Source: Promicromonospora citrea (GTDB lineage: Bacteria; Actinomycetota; Actinomycetes; Actinomycetales; Cellulomonadaceae). Taken from it: a stretch of DNA of 55,789 bases. The translations under genes were made by a program, and so were the position numbers. Numbering within the stretch: the first letter of the stretch is position 1; the number at the start of each line of letters is the position of its first letter. The notes under the pieces were generated by a model. It did not search any database. It was given only the letters and a program-made list of their open reading frames with translations, and was not told the DNA's origin. Where the stretch lies: NCBI RefSeq assembly GCF_013004695.1, contig NZ_JABEMG010000013.1:1-55789 (forward strand), in the 5' to 3' direction. Positions 26,350 through 35,527 of this stretch are shown here, one piece after another.

Positions 26350-27245
26350 CGAGGGTCGCCTACCCGTATCTTCGCCCGCACCAGGCGGCCGTCGAACCGT
26401 CCGCCTGGACCCTCGTGCTCGGTGACGAGCCGGTCGTCCTCCCCGAGGCGCTCGACACCTGGGACTACAACCTGGATCTCCGTCTCCGACGGAGCATCCG
26501 GGTGGATGTCGAGACCATCCGTGCGCAGTGCAGGCTCCCGGAAGAAGCGGTCCTCGACGTGTGCGTCGTCTGGAGGTCCAGTGGCTCCGGGCTGTTCGGC
26601 AGGGCTGCGGCCGAGCACCTCACCGAGCCCGGTGTCGCGGAGCTCGACCTGGAGGTCGTGATCCCGGGGTCGGTGGTCGGCGGAGTGCTCGACATCGACA
26701 CCGTCGTGGTGCTCGCGACGCCGTGCGCAAGGGTCGATCCGCTGGCGCCCTGGCGCGCCGGGTCGATGATCTGGGAGCAGCGCTCGTCGATCCGGCTCCA
26801 GGGCGACGCGTCGCAGTTTCCGATCTCGGTGATCGACTTCGCGGGCACGTCCCTGCCCGAGGGCGCCGCGTGGCACCTCCAGATCAGCGGGTCGCTGGAG
26901 TCGGCCGCCATGGGTTCGCTGCTGTTGCTCGTCAACGCGCGGCACAAGCAGGTTGCGGAGGCGTTCGGCAACGCGGGCAAGCCACGACCGGTCGACCGCC
27001 TGGTCCTGTCAGCCGTGCACGCCGACATCGCACGCGTCATGGTCGAGCACGCTCTGGCGTCCGACGAGTTCGACGACGACGCCGAGTACGACGAGGAGAC
27101 GCTCGGCGCGATGCTCCGGGATGTCTTCGTCCGGGTGTTCGGGCAACGGACGGTGAAGGACGTACGGCTCCGCGCCAAGGACAACCCGTCGCTGGTGGCA
27201 ACGGAGGTTCAGGCCGCGGTGAACATCTTCGGGGGTGACCGATGA
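26346..27245 (+). CDS. Unknown protein of the Z1-GHKL operon
   Basis: 299 residues, not recognised. The N-terminal two thirds look beta-rich with alternating hydrophobics (LDVCVVWRSSGSGLFG, LDLEVVIPGSVVGGVLDIDTVVVLA). The last third is helical and acidic (EFDDDAEYDEETLGAMLRDVF). No catalytic motif, membrane span or signal is seen. ATG overlaps the GHKL stop and its own stop overlaps the next start (both ATGA), so it is made in step with the ATPase and nuclease. It is probably a structural or specificity subunit; that role is only inferred from position. Confidence 0.75.
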   Translation: MTRVAYPYLRPHQAAVEPSAWTLVLGDEPVVLPEALDTWDYNLDLRLRRSIRVDVETIRAQCRLPEEAVLDVCVVWRSSGSGLFGRAAAEHLTEPGVAELDLEVVIPGSVVGGVLDIDTVVVLATPCARVDPLAPWRAGSMIWEQRSSIRLQGDASQFPISVIDFAGTSLPEGAAWHLQISGSLESAAMGSLLLLVNARHKQVAEAFGNAGKPRPVDRLVLSAVHADIARVMVEHALASDEFDDDAEYDEETLGAMLRDVFVRVFGQRTVKDVRLRAKDNPSLVATEVQAAVNIFGGDR

Positions 27246-28015
27246 GTGTCCTCTACCCACGCCTCCTCCGAGGTCGGATCGATGCCCTGTTCGAGGAGTA
27301 CGCCTCGGTCGTCTCGCCGGCGGAGCTGACCGTCCGGGCGTCGGTCCACGACGACGCGGCCGTCTACGTCGCGACGGGTGGGACGCGCGTGCTCCCCGAT
27401 CGACTCGACGACCTGGCCGCGTCGGTCCGTGTCCTCGCCCGGCAGCATGGGTATCCGTACGCAGCCACCCGGACGACGGAGTTCGATGTCGCCCTCGCCC
27501 GGCTCCTGCACGGAACCATGGACATCGCGCCGGCCGAGGCCGCGTCTCGCGAGGTATGGGCATTCCTGTCCCTGGTCCTGATGCCCGACGTCGCCTGGTG
27601 GCGCTACCCCAATCCTCCGGGCGACCGCGTGAAGAACACAGACATCACCCGGCACGTGTTCGGCCGCCTGTGGTGGCGTGCCGAGCTCGTCCACGACACG
27701 ACGCTCGCCGACCCCTACGAGGCCCTCACGGTCCTTGGTGAGGCCGACTTCGACCAGGTCTACGCGCGGCGTGCCCAGATCGGCGCCAGCCCCAAGATCG
27801 TCAGGAACCTCCTGCTCGTGTGGCGGTCCCTGCGGGACTCCGGGGAACTGAACGGTGTCAACGAGCGAGAGGCGTTCCGCTCGATGCTGACGCAGCTGCG
27901 ACGAGTCGTCCCCTTCCTCTCCCTCAACGCCCTGGACGACGACGCACTCGTGGCCGAGCTCGACCGAACCGCCCGGCAGGCGGTCAGCGCGATCCGCGCA
28001 GCCGATCTCGCCTGA
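27242..28015 (+). CDS. Unknown protein, DUF6339-like
   Basis: 257 residues. Starts YPRLLRGRIDALFEEYASV, and has a central tryptophan-rich block (EVWAFLSLVLMPDVAWWRYP then VFGRLWWRAELV) and a C-terminal helical part. This resembles the DUF6339 proteins found in Z1/DISARM-type loci, from memory of that family and without a search. No catalytic residues can be named. It overlaps the previous gene by 4 bp, and Vsr follows after 24 bp. It could be a DNA- or partner-binding adaptor. Confidence 0.7.
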   Translation: MSVLYPRLLRGRIDALFEEYASVVSPAELTVRASVHDDAAVYVATGGTRVLPDRLDDLAASVRVLARQHGYPYAATRTTEFDVALARLLHGTMDIAPAEAASREVWAFLSLVLMPDVAWWRYPNPPGDRVKNTDITRHVFGRLWWRAELVHDTTLADPYEALTVLGEADFDQVYARRAQIGASPKIVRNLLLVWRSLRDSGELNGVNEREAFRSMLTQLRRVVPFLSLNALDDDALVAELDRTARQAVSAIRAADLA

Positions 28016-28039
28016 CCGGAGGACCTGTAGCGTGACGCC

Positions 28040-28477
28040 ATGACCTCGCTGGGCCCTCATCCGGGTGCGTCCACACCGGACGTGAGCCGACGCATGAGCG
28101 TCGCCCGCAGGAAGGACACCAAGCCGGAGCTCGACCTGCGCCGCCTCCTCCATGCCCGCGGCCTCCGGTACCGGGTCACCTACCCTGTGCCCGGCAGGCC
28201 GCGTCGCACCATGGACGTCGCGTTCACCCGCGCCAAGGTCGCGATCTTCCTCGACGGCTGTTTCTGGCACGGGTGTCCCGAGCACGCCACACAGCCCCGG
28301 GCCAACGCCGACTGGTGGCGGCAGAAGCTCCGGGACAACGTCGAACGTGACGCCGACACGACGCGGGTGCTCACCGACCAGGGCTGGACCGTGCTGCGGT
28401 TCTGGGAGCACGAGGAGCCCGCCTCGATCGCGGACGCGATCGAGGCGGTGCTCCGAGAGTCCGTCACGCCGCGGTGA
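28040..28477 (+). CDS. vsr: Very-short-patch-repair (Vsr) endonuclease
   Basis: 145 residues, the normal Vsr length. Signature blocks: MSVARRKDTKPELDLRRLLHARGLRYR, RRTMDVAFTRAKVAIFLDGCFWHGCPEH (catalytic Asp in MDVAF, His in FWHGC), WWRQKLRDNVERD, and GWTVLRFWEHE. Vsr nicks at T:G mismatches that arise when 5-methylcytosine deaminates, which fits the cytosine methylase in this island. In Z1-GHKL loci it has also been proposed to act as a restriction nuclease. It is the last gene of its operon, 3 bp from the end of the oppositely read drmB. Confidence 0.93.
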   Translation: MTSLGPHPGASTPDVSRRMSVARRKDTKPELDLRRLLHARGLRYRVTYPVPGRPRRTMDVAFTRAKVAIFLDGCFWHGCPEHATQPRANADWWRQKLRDNVERDADTTRVLTDQGWTVLRFWEHEEPASIADAIEAVLRESVTPR

Positions 28478-28480
28478 GGG

Positions 28481-30502
28481 TCAGTCGGTCAGGGCAGCGC
28501 TGACCGCTCCTTCCTCGGGTGGGAGAACTTTCCATCCGTGCGCGACGAGGCGCTCCTGGTCGGCGCCGAGCCTGCGCTCGAGATCTACCAACACCTTCTC
28601 GTCCTTCCAGAGCATCGAGACGATCGTCCCGTCGATCTCGGCGCCGATCTCGGGAACGGGGAGGTGCGGGCCGCCTGCAGCCACCAGACGTTCGGCGAAC
28701 TGACGCTCGGCAGGCGTCACGTCCGCCTTGGCGAGAGCTCGAAGCCACTCCGACGGCATCGGGACAACCGTCCCGATGCCGGCCCGACCCAGTCCCAGCT
28801 CCGGCTTCTCCGGCGTGCCGACCACGGACAACCTGTCGAGAAACTGGTTGCGGTGCTCGCACGTCGTCTCCGGCGCGAGGACGCACGCATGGCAAGCAGC
28901 GAGGTTCAGCGCGTCGGCACCGGTGGACCCGGTCTCGGCGCACACCGGATCGTTGGAGCACCAGGCGGCTCGTTCGAACGCGTTGCGGACAACCTGCGCC
29001 AGGTCCTGCGTGGCAGCGAGGGCTGCGAGCCCGCCCAGGCTACCGGCGGAGTCGGAGGACGCCGTGTACAGGAGAATCCCCGCCTGGCCAGGCAACGCGT
29101 ACACTCGCTCGCGGATCGAACCCTGCGGGTAGCCCGCATCGAGGCTGAGCTCCTTGACCAGCATGTGCGCCAAGCTGTGCAGCGCCACGAACCGAGCATT
29201 CACCGGCTCGGTGGCGATCTTCATCGCTGCGTCACGTGCGTCCTGCGCGTAGCGGATCGCCGCTTCGCGCTCTGCGGCGAACGCGCTGCTTTCCCAGGCC
29301 GCGACCACATCCTCGTCGAGTCGGACGAAGATCCCCTCACCCATGACCTCGACAGCAGGAAGCCACCCGGCCTTGTCCGCGGCGAGGGCGGCCGTCCGCG
29401 CCGAACCCGCCTCCGACTCGACCGGGGTGACTCGCGAGAACCCGGACAGCACCCGCACCTCTCGCAGGCGGTTCACCTGTGAGACCTGCGCGACCAGGCC
29501 GCCGAGCGACGGGTGGACACCGACAGCGGTGCACTGGAACGAGTCGCGCCGCGAACCGACGTGGCCCGCCACGAGCGCCTCGTACTCCTGGCTGCGCAGG
29601 GTGTCGTCGTCCGGTGCCTCGTCCGCGTCGAGACCCAACCGCTGCCGAACCACGTCGACCACCGCGTCAGCCGTGATCCCGTCCTGACCACCGATCATGG
29701 CCACGATCGCCGGCCAGGCGGCCGCCTCGCCCATGTTCTCGTACATCGGCTTGAGCGCCGACCAGTGCGTCGTGACGAACTGCGCCGCCGCGCTCGACCA
29801 CGGCGGGATCGAGATGCTGGACCGCTGCACCGGAAACCACACGTTGGATGCACCACGCTGGAAGACCCGCAGGGGTCGGTCACAGTCCGGCTCGTTCGGT
29901 GCGTCTGTGAGCCAGGGCCTGCTCCCGGAGCACTTCCTGATGCCTTGGAGCGCACCCGCTCCGAAGGCACCCTCCATGTTGTACGGGCGCACACCGCAGG
30001 AGCAGGAGACGACGATGGATGCGAGCGACGACGAGCTACCGCTTGTCCACAGGGTCAGACGGTGTTCCGCACCCCCCTGCGCCTCCTGGCCACGGTGGAC
30101 CCACTGGAAGTAGGGAAAGTCCTCGATATGTCCGTTCTCGCAGCAGGCCACGAAGCGGGACGGAGTGAGGTCGCGAGCACACTCCTCGCACCGCGTCTCC
30201 CCCTTCTTGGCGCCGAACTTCCAGAACGGCGCGAGCCGCCGGCAGCCCGAGCAGTAGTGCCACTCCGGGAAGCGGACCGCGGGCACGTCGCCACGTCTCC
30301 TCCCCGTCGGCGGTGCATGGAAGGTGTGAACCCCGAGCGATCGGGCGAGGCGGGGCTCCTCGACCGTCGGAGCGAACTTCGTGTCCCACTCGTCGATCCC
30401 GCAGATCATGAAGCTCGCGTCGGCGGCAGGGAACAGCGAACCGACGCCATACGTCGTCACCAGCTGGCTCTGCCGCGCCTTGGGCTTGTCCGAAACAGCC
30501 AT
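28481..30502 (-). CDS. drmB: DrmB-like protein (DUF1998)
   Basis: 673 residues. A zinc-ribbon region at about 84-125 has paired cysteines (C84/C87, C105/C108, C120/C121) followed by NGHIEDFPY. The DUF1998 block is FVALHSLAHMLVKELSLDAGYP with IRERVYALPGQAGILLYTAS, and a late cysteine cluster follows (CSNDPVC, ACHACVLAPETTCEHRN). DUF1998 proteins pair with a helicase; in DISARM this is DrmB with DrmA, which load on unmodified phage DNA. The start overlaps the drmA stop, as expected for that pair. It is the last gene of its operon. Confidence 0.82.
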   Translation of the reverse strand: MAVSDKPKARQSQLVTTYGVGSLFPAADASFMICGIDEWDTKFAPTVEEPRLARSLGVHTFHAPPTGRRRGDVPAVRFPEWHYCSGCRRLAPFWKFGAKKGETRCEECARDLTPSRFVACCENGHIEDFPYFQWVHRGQEAQGGAEHRLTLWTSGSSSSLASIVVSCSCGVRPYNMEGAFGAGALQGIRKCSGSRPWLTDAPNEPDCDRPLRVFQRGASNVWFPVQRSSISIPPWSSAAAQFVTTHWSALKPMYENMGEAAAWPAIVAMIGGQDGITADAVVDVVRQRLGLDADEAPDDDTLRSQEYEALVAGHVGSRRDSFQCTAVGVHPSLGGLVAQVSQVNRLREVRVLSGFSRVTPVESEAGSARTAALAADKAGWLPAVEVMGEGIFVRLDEDVVAAWESSAFAAEREAAIRYAQDARDAAMKIATEPVNARFVALHSLAHMLVKELSLDAGYPQGSIRERVYALPGQAGILLYTASSDSAGSLGGLAALAATQDLAQVVRNAFERAAWCSNDPVCAETGSTGADALNLAACHACVLAPETTCEHRNQFLDRLSVVGTPEKPELGLGRAGIGTVVPMPSEWLRALAKADVTPAERQFAERLVAAGGPHLPVPEIGAEIDGTIVSMLWKDEKVLVDLERRLGADQERLVAHGWKVLPPEEGAVSAALTD

Positions 30503-33500
30503 CAGTTCGCCTTCCTTCGCGTCACGATCCGCAGTGTGCTCTCTCTGTCGACGTTGCGCAGGCTCGTCAGGGTCGGCCAGGCGGGTTCATCCACGGGGAA
30601 GGTGTCCACGGGCACGGTCTCGGCCGAGGCGCCGAACGGCGCGCCGCCTGCGGGAACCATCAGTGCCTTCTCGTCGCTCATCCAGCCCTCGTACTTCATG
30701 ACGTCGTGGTCCTCGACCGCGTCCGTCCAGCGCTCGACGAGGCCCTCGAGCGCCACGCGGACCTCGGTCTCGCTCCCGGCCTTGACCGAGCGCGCACGGT
30801 TCACGATCACGTCGATCAGACGATCGAACGCGTCCGCCCCGACCGGCGCCGCGACCGACGTGCTCCCGGAAGCCCCCGCGACGGTGTGGCGGGCGAGAAT
30901 CACGAGCAGGCCGTGCAGCGCCCGGTCGAGCGCCCGCGGTGCGAAGGGTGTCGCACCGGTGGCCTCCACCTGCTTGTACAGGGCGCGGTGGTAGCTGGTG
31001 AAGGACTCGTAGTGGGACAGATCTCGCGACTTGGCGGCGTTGAACATCGTGACCACCAGGCCGGGACGGGACCGGCCGACGCGTGAGGTCGCCTGGATGT
31101 ACTCCGAGGTCATCTGCGGCTGCCCCATGACGCTCATCAGGCCGAGCCGGTCGACGTCGACGCCCACCGAGATCATGTTGGTCGCAAGGACCACGTCCGG
31201 GCTGTCTTCGTGGGGGAACGAGGTACCGAGCCGTGCGAGCTCCTCGGGGATCTCGCTCGACTTCTTCCGGGACGTCATCTCGCGCGGGTCACGGATCTGC
31301 CTTACCTCCTGACCTGACCGCGCGGCGACGACCTTCATGCGGTCGGGCACGTCGTCGAGCGACTGGATGTAGGCGGCCCCCAGCACCCGCAGGCTGTTGA
31401 AGTAGCCCAGCATCGTCCAGTATGCGTCGCGCACCTCGTCGGGCGCGTCGAGGTCCTTGCCCGCCTGCAGCAGGGCGGCGTAGACCCGAACCAGCAGCGT
31501 GGCGTGGCTCGTCGACGGCGCCATGACGCCCACGTAGCGCCGCGTCGGTCGCTCGTGTGGCTCAGCGTCGACTGCGAAGAACGAGTCACCGGCGTCCAGG
31601 CCAGGCGGCGGAAACTGCTGCGCCGCGCGGTTGAACACTGCCCTGACCTGTGATGTCGCTCTGCGGATGGTCGCAGTGGAGGCCACTAGTTTCGGCCGAA
31701 CGCCCTCGTCCGACGTGGCCAGGGCATCGATCGCCGTCTCGTAGAGGCCGACCAGGGTGCCGAGGGGGCCGCTGATGAGGTGCAGCTCGTCCTGAATGAT
31801 CAGATCGGGCTTGACATCGTGGAACGCGCCCAGCACAGCGCCCGCCTCACCACGCCAGGCAAGCATCGCGAACTTGTCGACCGTGCCGATCACGAGCGAG
31901 GGCCGTTCGGCGTAGACGTCGGTGTCGACGAGGTGGACGGGCAGCCCGTCATGGAACTCACACGCGGTGGCCGGGCAGTGGACGGTCATCCGGTCACCGT
32001 GCACGTCGGCCTCGTACGCGGCCACCGGAAGGGACGTCCCGCACCAAGGACAGCGCAGGAGTTGTCGGGGGTTGCCCTCATCGGTCGGCTCCTCGCCGTC
32101 CCGCATCTTCTTGAGCGCTTTCGCCGCCTTTTTCACGTCGTTCGGCGTCGCCCCCTGCCCGACCCAGAGGCCGATCGAGAACCTCGGGAGGCCGGGTGCC
32201 TCTCGCCGGCGCCACTCCTCGAGGGCACAGATCAGACCAGCGGCCCGCTCGAACTGCTGGATGGTGAGGAGCCTCAGGGTGTAGCGCATGATCACGCCGA
32301 CACCGGCGCCGATCTCGGGTCCACCACGGAGGCGACGCAGCACCAGCGTGAACGCGATCAGGCCGAGGTACGCCTCCGTCTTGCCACCGCCGGTCGGGAA
32401 CCACAGCAGGTCCGCGACATCCCGGTCCTTGTGACCGGGTTCCGCCAGGCCGACGAGGTTGAGGAGGACGAAGGCCATCTGGAAGGGGCGCCACTGCTCT
32501 TCCTCGTCGGGCGGAGTGTCGAGGCCCTTGCGGACCATCACCTGCCTGACGCGCTGTTGCTGCATCACCTGGTTCATGACCCGGAACGCACGGGCTGCCT
32601 CCGGGTCCCGGTCGAGCAGCTCGATCCCGGCGCGCATTCGCTCGACCGCCCGCCGAGCGTCCGTCAGATGCCGCTCGGCTGTGACGACGTGCCGTGGGTC
32701 GATCTCGGGTATCCCGGACTCCTGCTGCGTGATCCACTGCTCGTAGACGTCGACCAGTCCGACCAGCGCACTCCGGTCGTCGCCCGACCCGAGACTCTTC
32801 ATGCCGAGCGTCGGGACGTCGTTCCGGTCCGCCTTCGCGAGCCGTAGGTCATGGCTCGGGAAGAACGTCGTCTCGAGTCGCCGGACGTGGTCGCTCTCCT
32901 CCCAGACGACCGCGCAGCCGTGACCTACGGCGAGGTGCCGCTCTCGCCGGTACAGGAGCTCGCCGCTTCGCTCGTCCTCGTCCTGGAACGTCAGATCGCG
33001 CGCCGGCCGTCGATCAACGAAGGTACCGCCGGGAGTCGTGACCACGAGGCGCGGTCGGAACCAGCACAGGTGGTCGGCGTATCCCTTGTCGGGTCGCACC
33101 CGCGTGTTGACGAGTGCCAGCGTGATGCTGACCGCGCCGTCACGCTCGGGCCTGACCACAGCGCGCAGGCTGAGCCCTTCGCTGACGGCCCATTCCTGGT
33201 CCGTACGGGGGTGTGCCACGTCCACCGAGAACGTCGCAGGTCCGACGGGGACAACCCTCCACAAGCCGTCGTTCCGCGTGGCAGCGCGCGTCTCGGCCAG
33301 TTCCTCGACATCGGGTGCCGCGACCGCTGCCGCCCCTGCCTTCGTCCGACGCTCCGCTGCACGCCGGGCAAGCTCCTCCTTGGCCTGCGCCTGCTCCTGC
33401 GGGTCCACGACCTCGCGATAGCCATCGGCAGAAACCTCCACCTCCACGACCGGGGTATCCGCCGCGACGGAGAACGTCAGGCCTGTCGTGGACGGGTAGC

Positions 33501-33750
33501 GCATGCGGGCCAGCGCCACAGCCGGGTCGTCCCGAGAATCGGTCGCGGTCCCTGTGTCGGCCTCGTCGTCGTCCCGCACGTCCTCGATCGGTTCGGCCGA
33601 CCGGGGATGCAGGATGCCGACGACGAACCGGGACAACGGAGCCTCGGTCAGGACGTCGTCCGTATCGGTGGCCCCGTACAGATCGGCGACCAGGGCCTCG
33701 ACCAGGGCCTCCCGCGCCGCGTACCAGGCGTCGACCGTCCGATCAGTCAT
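30502..33750 (-). CDS. drmA: DrmA-like superfamily II helicase
   Basis: 1082 residues. The N-terminal 430 residues are not recognised. The helicase has Walker A FPTGGGKTEAYLG (451-463), a zinc-knuckle insert (CPWC 567-570, HCPATAC about 591-597), motif II QDELH (653-657), motif III VASTATI, and C-terminal motifs MISVGVDVDRLGLM and QATSRVGRSRPG. The GGGKTEAYLG plus DELH combination and the drmB neighbour match DISARM DrmA. ATG at 33750 overlaps the upstream UvrD-like gene by 8 bp. Its likely role is an ATP-driven motor that engages incoming DNA with DrmB. Confidence 0.82.
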   Translation of the reverse strand: MTDRTVDAWYAAREALVEALVADLYGATDTDDVLTEAPLSRFVVGILHPRSAEPIEDVRDDDEADTGTATDSRDDPAVALARMRYPSTTGLTFSVAADTPVVEVEVSADGYREVVDPQEQAQAKEELARRAAERRTKAGAAAVAAPDVEELAETRAATRNDGLWRVVPVGPATFSVDVAHPRTDQEWAVSEGLSLRAVVRPERDGAVSITLALVNTRVRPDKGYADHLCWFRPRLVVTTPGGTFVDRRPARDLTFQDEDERSGELLYRRERHLAVGHGCAVVWEESDHVRRLETTFFPSHDLRLAKADRNDVPTLGMKSLGSGDDRSALVGLVDVYEQWITQQESGIPEIDPRHVVTAERHLTDARRAVERMRAGIELLDRDPEAARAFRVMNQVMQQQRVRQVMVRKGLDTPPDEEEQWRPFQMAFVLLNLVGLAEPGHKDRDVADLLWFPTGGGKTEAYLGLIAFTLVLRRLRGGPEIGAGVGVIMRYTLRLLTIQQFERAAGLICALEEWRRREAPGLPRFSIGLWVGQGATPNDVKKAAKALKKMRDGEEPTDEGNPRQLLRCPWCGTSLPVAAYEADVHGDRMTVHCPATACEFHDGLPVHLVDTDVYAERPSLVIGTVDKFAMLAWRGEAGAVLGAFHDVKPDLIIQDELHLISGPLGTLVGLYETAIDALATSDEGVRPKLVASTATIRRATSQVRAVFNRAAQQFPPPGLDAGDSFFAVDAEPHERPTRRYVGVMAPSTSHATLLVRVYAALLQAGKDLDAPDEVRDAYWTMLGYFNSLRVLGAAYIQSLDDVPDRMKVVAARSGQEVRQIRDPREMTSRKKSSEIPEELARLGTSFPHEDSPDVVLATNMISVGVDVDRLGLMSVMGQPQMTSEYIQATSRVGRSRPGLVVTMFNAAKSRDLSHYESFTSYHRALYKQVEATGATPFAPRALDRALHGLLVILARHTVAGASGSTSVAAPVGADAFDRLIDVIVNRARSVKAGSETEVRVALEGLVERWTDAVEDHDVMKYEGWMSDEKALMVPAGGAPFGASAETVPVDTFPVDEPAWPTLTSLRNVDRESTLRIVTRRKAN

Positions 33751-35527
33751 CGTTCTCTCCCGTGTTCTCTCCTAAGCCCCAGCGGACGTCGAGCATCCCT
33801 GCGGTCGTGACGCCCAGCCACAGGCCACGACGGCCGACGTGGGCCGCCGCCTCGCCCGCGACCGTCACGACGTCCTCCACCTTTGCGCCGGACAGCCGTG
33901 GCCACGGCAGGATCCCGTGAGCTCGCTTCTCCGCCGGCCCGATGCGCCGGGCAAGCGCCGTCCCGAACGTCTCAGAGGTCCGTCCGACGACAACGCCGTC
34001 GTGCAGCAGCGTGTATGTCGGCACGTCGAGCGACGACCGCCGCGGGTCGAGGGCCAGTTCGACATCGTCCCCCGACCTCACCTTCGTCGCGAGGTGCTCC
34101 TGGGTGAGCACAGCATCGTCTCCCGGCACGGTCGTCGAGTCCAGGTCGCCCGCCCGGAGCTCGAAGCCGAAGGTCTGCCACTTCTTGTAGCCCCCGACAT
34201 ACCACCGGTCGTCGCCCTGCCGGAACACCCGCCGTGACCGCCCGTCCACACGGACGATCCGGTCGCGTGCACGAGTGAGGGCGACGAATCGGCAACGCCG
34301 ATCCTCCGCGGGATCGACAGACTCCCGGGTGCCGTACGTGGCGAAGTCCACCAGGACGACGTTGTCGAACTCAAGGCCCTTCGCTCGATGCACGGTCGAG
34401 ACGATCAGGCCGTCGTCCTGCTGGTGCACGACCTGCGGGGGCAGGGGCCTGCTACCTGCAAGTCGACGGGCCAGGCGCCCGACGTCGAGCTCGTTGCCGT
34501 GCGAGCCTGCCACTGTCCGCAGCGCCCGCCAGAGGTCCGCTGGATCGTGCCGGACGTCGAGCTGTTCGAGACGCTCGAACAACTCGTCCCGTCGGATGGA
34601 CGCGGGCCGCCAGTCCGCGAGCGCCTCGGCGACCCATCGCGCGACGACACGCTGGTCCGCCCGCCGGCGAAGCCGCACCGCGCTCCCCGCCTCCGCCACC
34701 TCGCGGGCGACGAGCATCGCCTGTCCGTTCGTCTGGGTGAGAAAGGCCGTGGTGCCCTGCCAGCTGCGGGCTACTCGGACGACATCGGGCACAGTCCCCG
34801 CGTGGACGACCTCGGCCTCGAAGTCCTCAAGGGCGTCGCCGCCCGCCACCACCGTGTCACGAAGCCGCGCTGCACCCCTCGCATCGCGGGTGCGGGCACG
34901 ATATTGCCCGGTCAACACTTTCTCCTGGACGTCGCCGTTGGTCGAGGCACGCGCCAACAGGTCGGCCGACGTTGTCCTCGAGCGTTCGTCGAGCTGGAAG
35001 TCGTAGATCGCCTGGGCCAGATCGCCGAGCAAGGTGAAACCCCCATCGCGGTCCAGGAGGTCGAGGATCGTCAGAAGGAAGTCTGCACGCAGTCCGACGA
35101 CGTCCTGGACCTCGTCGACGACGAGATGGCGTACGGCTGCGAGCCGATCCCACCCCTCGTCGCGGAGGACCTTCGTCGCCTCCCCGACGCGGGCGTCGAA
35201 GGACAGCGTTGCCGGGTCGACGTCGCCGACGTCACGGAGGATCTCCAGCGCCAGCGAATCCATCGTCTGCACGGTCACCGGGTCCAGTCCCTTGCGAGCG
35301 AGACGACCGGCTGCCGCATGGACCGCTGCGTTCGAGAAGCTGATCACGAGGATCTCGGTCGTGGGCTCGAGGTCCTCCTCCTCGATGAGGTGCTCGATGA
35401 GTGCTGCGACCACCTCCGTCTTGCCCGAGCCGGGCCCTGCCACGACGACCTGCCGTGTCTCCGGCTCGATCTCGACGGCGGCCCGCTGGCCGGTGTCCAG
35501 GTTCACCATGTCGCTCACCGCTTCCAC
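33743..35527 (-). CDS. UvrD/Rep-like superfamily I helicase
   Basis: 594 residues. Motifs in order: Walker A VVVAGPGSGKTEVV (GPGSGKT 31-37), motif Ia ILVISFSNAAV, motif II LVVDEVQDV (D138, E139), motif III LLGDLAQAIYDF, motif V STVHRAKGLEFDNVVL, and motif VI FVALTRARDRI. The C-terminal 120 residues beyond the helicase are not recognised. The first ATG (35527) overlaps the giant upstream gene by 13 bp; ATG at 35509 would avoid the overlap. It is co-translated with drmA. A stand-alone UvrD-type helicase is not part of textbook DISARM. Confidence 0.88.
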   Translation of the reverse strand: MEAVSDMVNLDTGQRAAVEIEPETRQVVVAGPGSGKTEVVAALIEHLIEEEDLEPTTEILVISFSNAAVHAAAGRLARKGLDPVTVQTMDSLALEILRDVGDVDPATLSFDARVGEATKVLRDEGWDRLAAVRHLVVDEVQDVVGLRADFLLTILDLLDRDGGFTLLGDLAQAIYDFQLDERSRTTSADLLARASTNGDVQEKVLTGQYRARTRDARGAARLRDTVVAGGDALEDFEAEVVHAGTVPDVVRVARSWQGTTAFLTQTNGQAMLVAREVAEAGSAVRLRRRADQRVVARWVAEALADWRPASIRRDELFERLEQLDVRHDPADLWRALRTVAGSHGNELDVGRLARRLAGSRPLPPQVVHQQDDGLIVSTVHRAKGLEFDNVVLVDFATYGTRESVDPAEDRRCRFVALTRARDRIVRVDGRSRRVFRQGDDRWYVGGYKKWQTFGFELRAGDLDSTTVPGDDAVLTQEHLATKVRSGDDVELALDPRRSSLDVPTYTLLHDGVVVGRTSETFGTALARRIGPAEKRAHGILPWPRLSGAKVEDVVTVAGEAAAHVGRRGLWLGVTTAGMLDVRWGLGENTGENDD

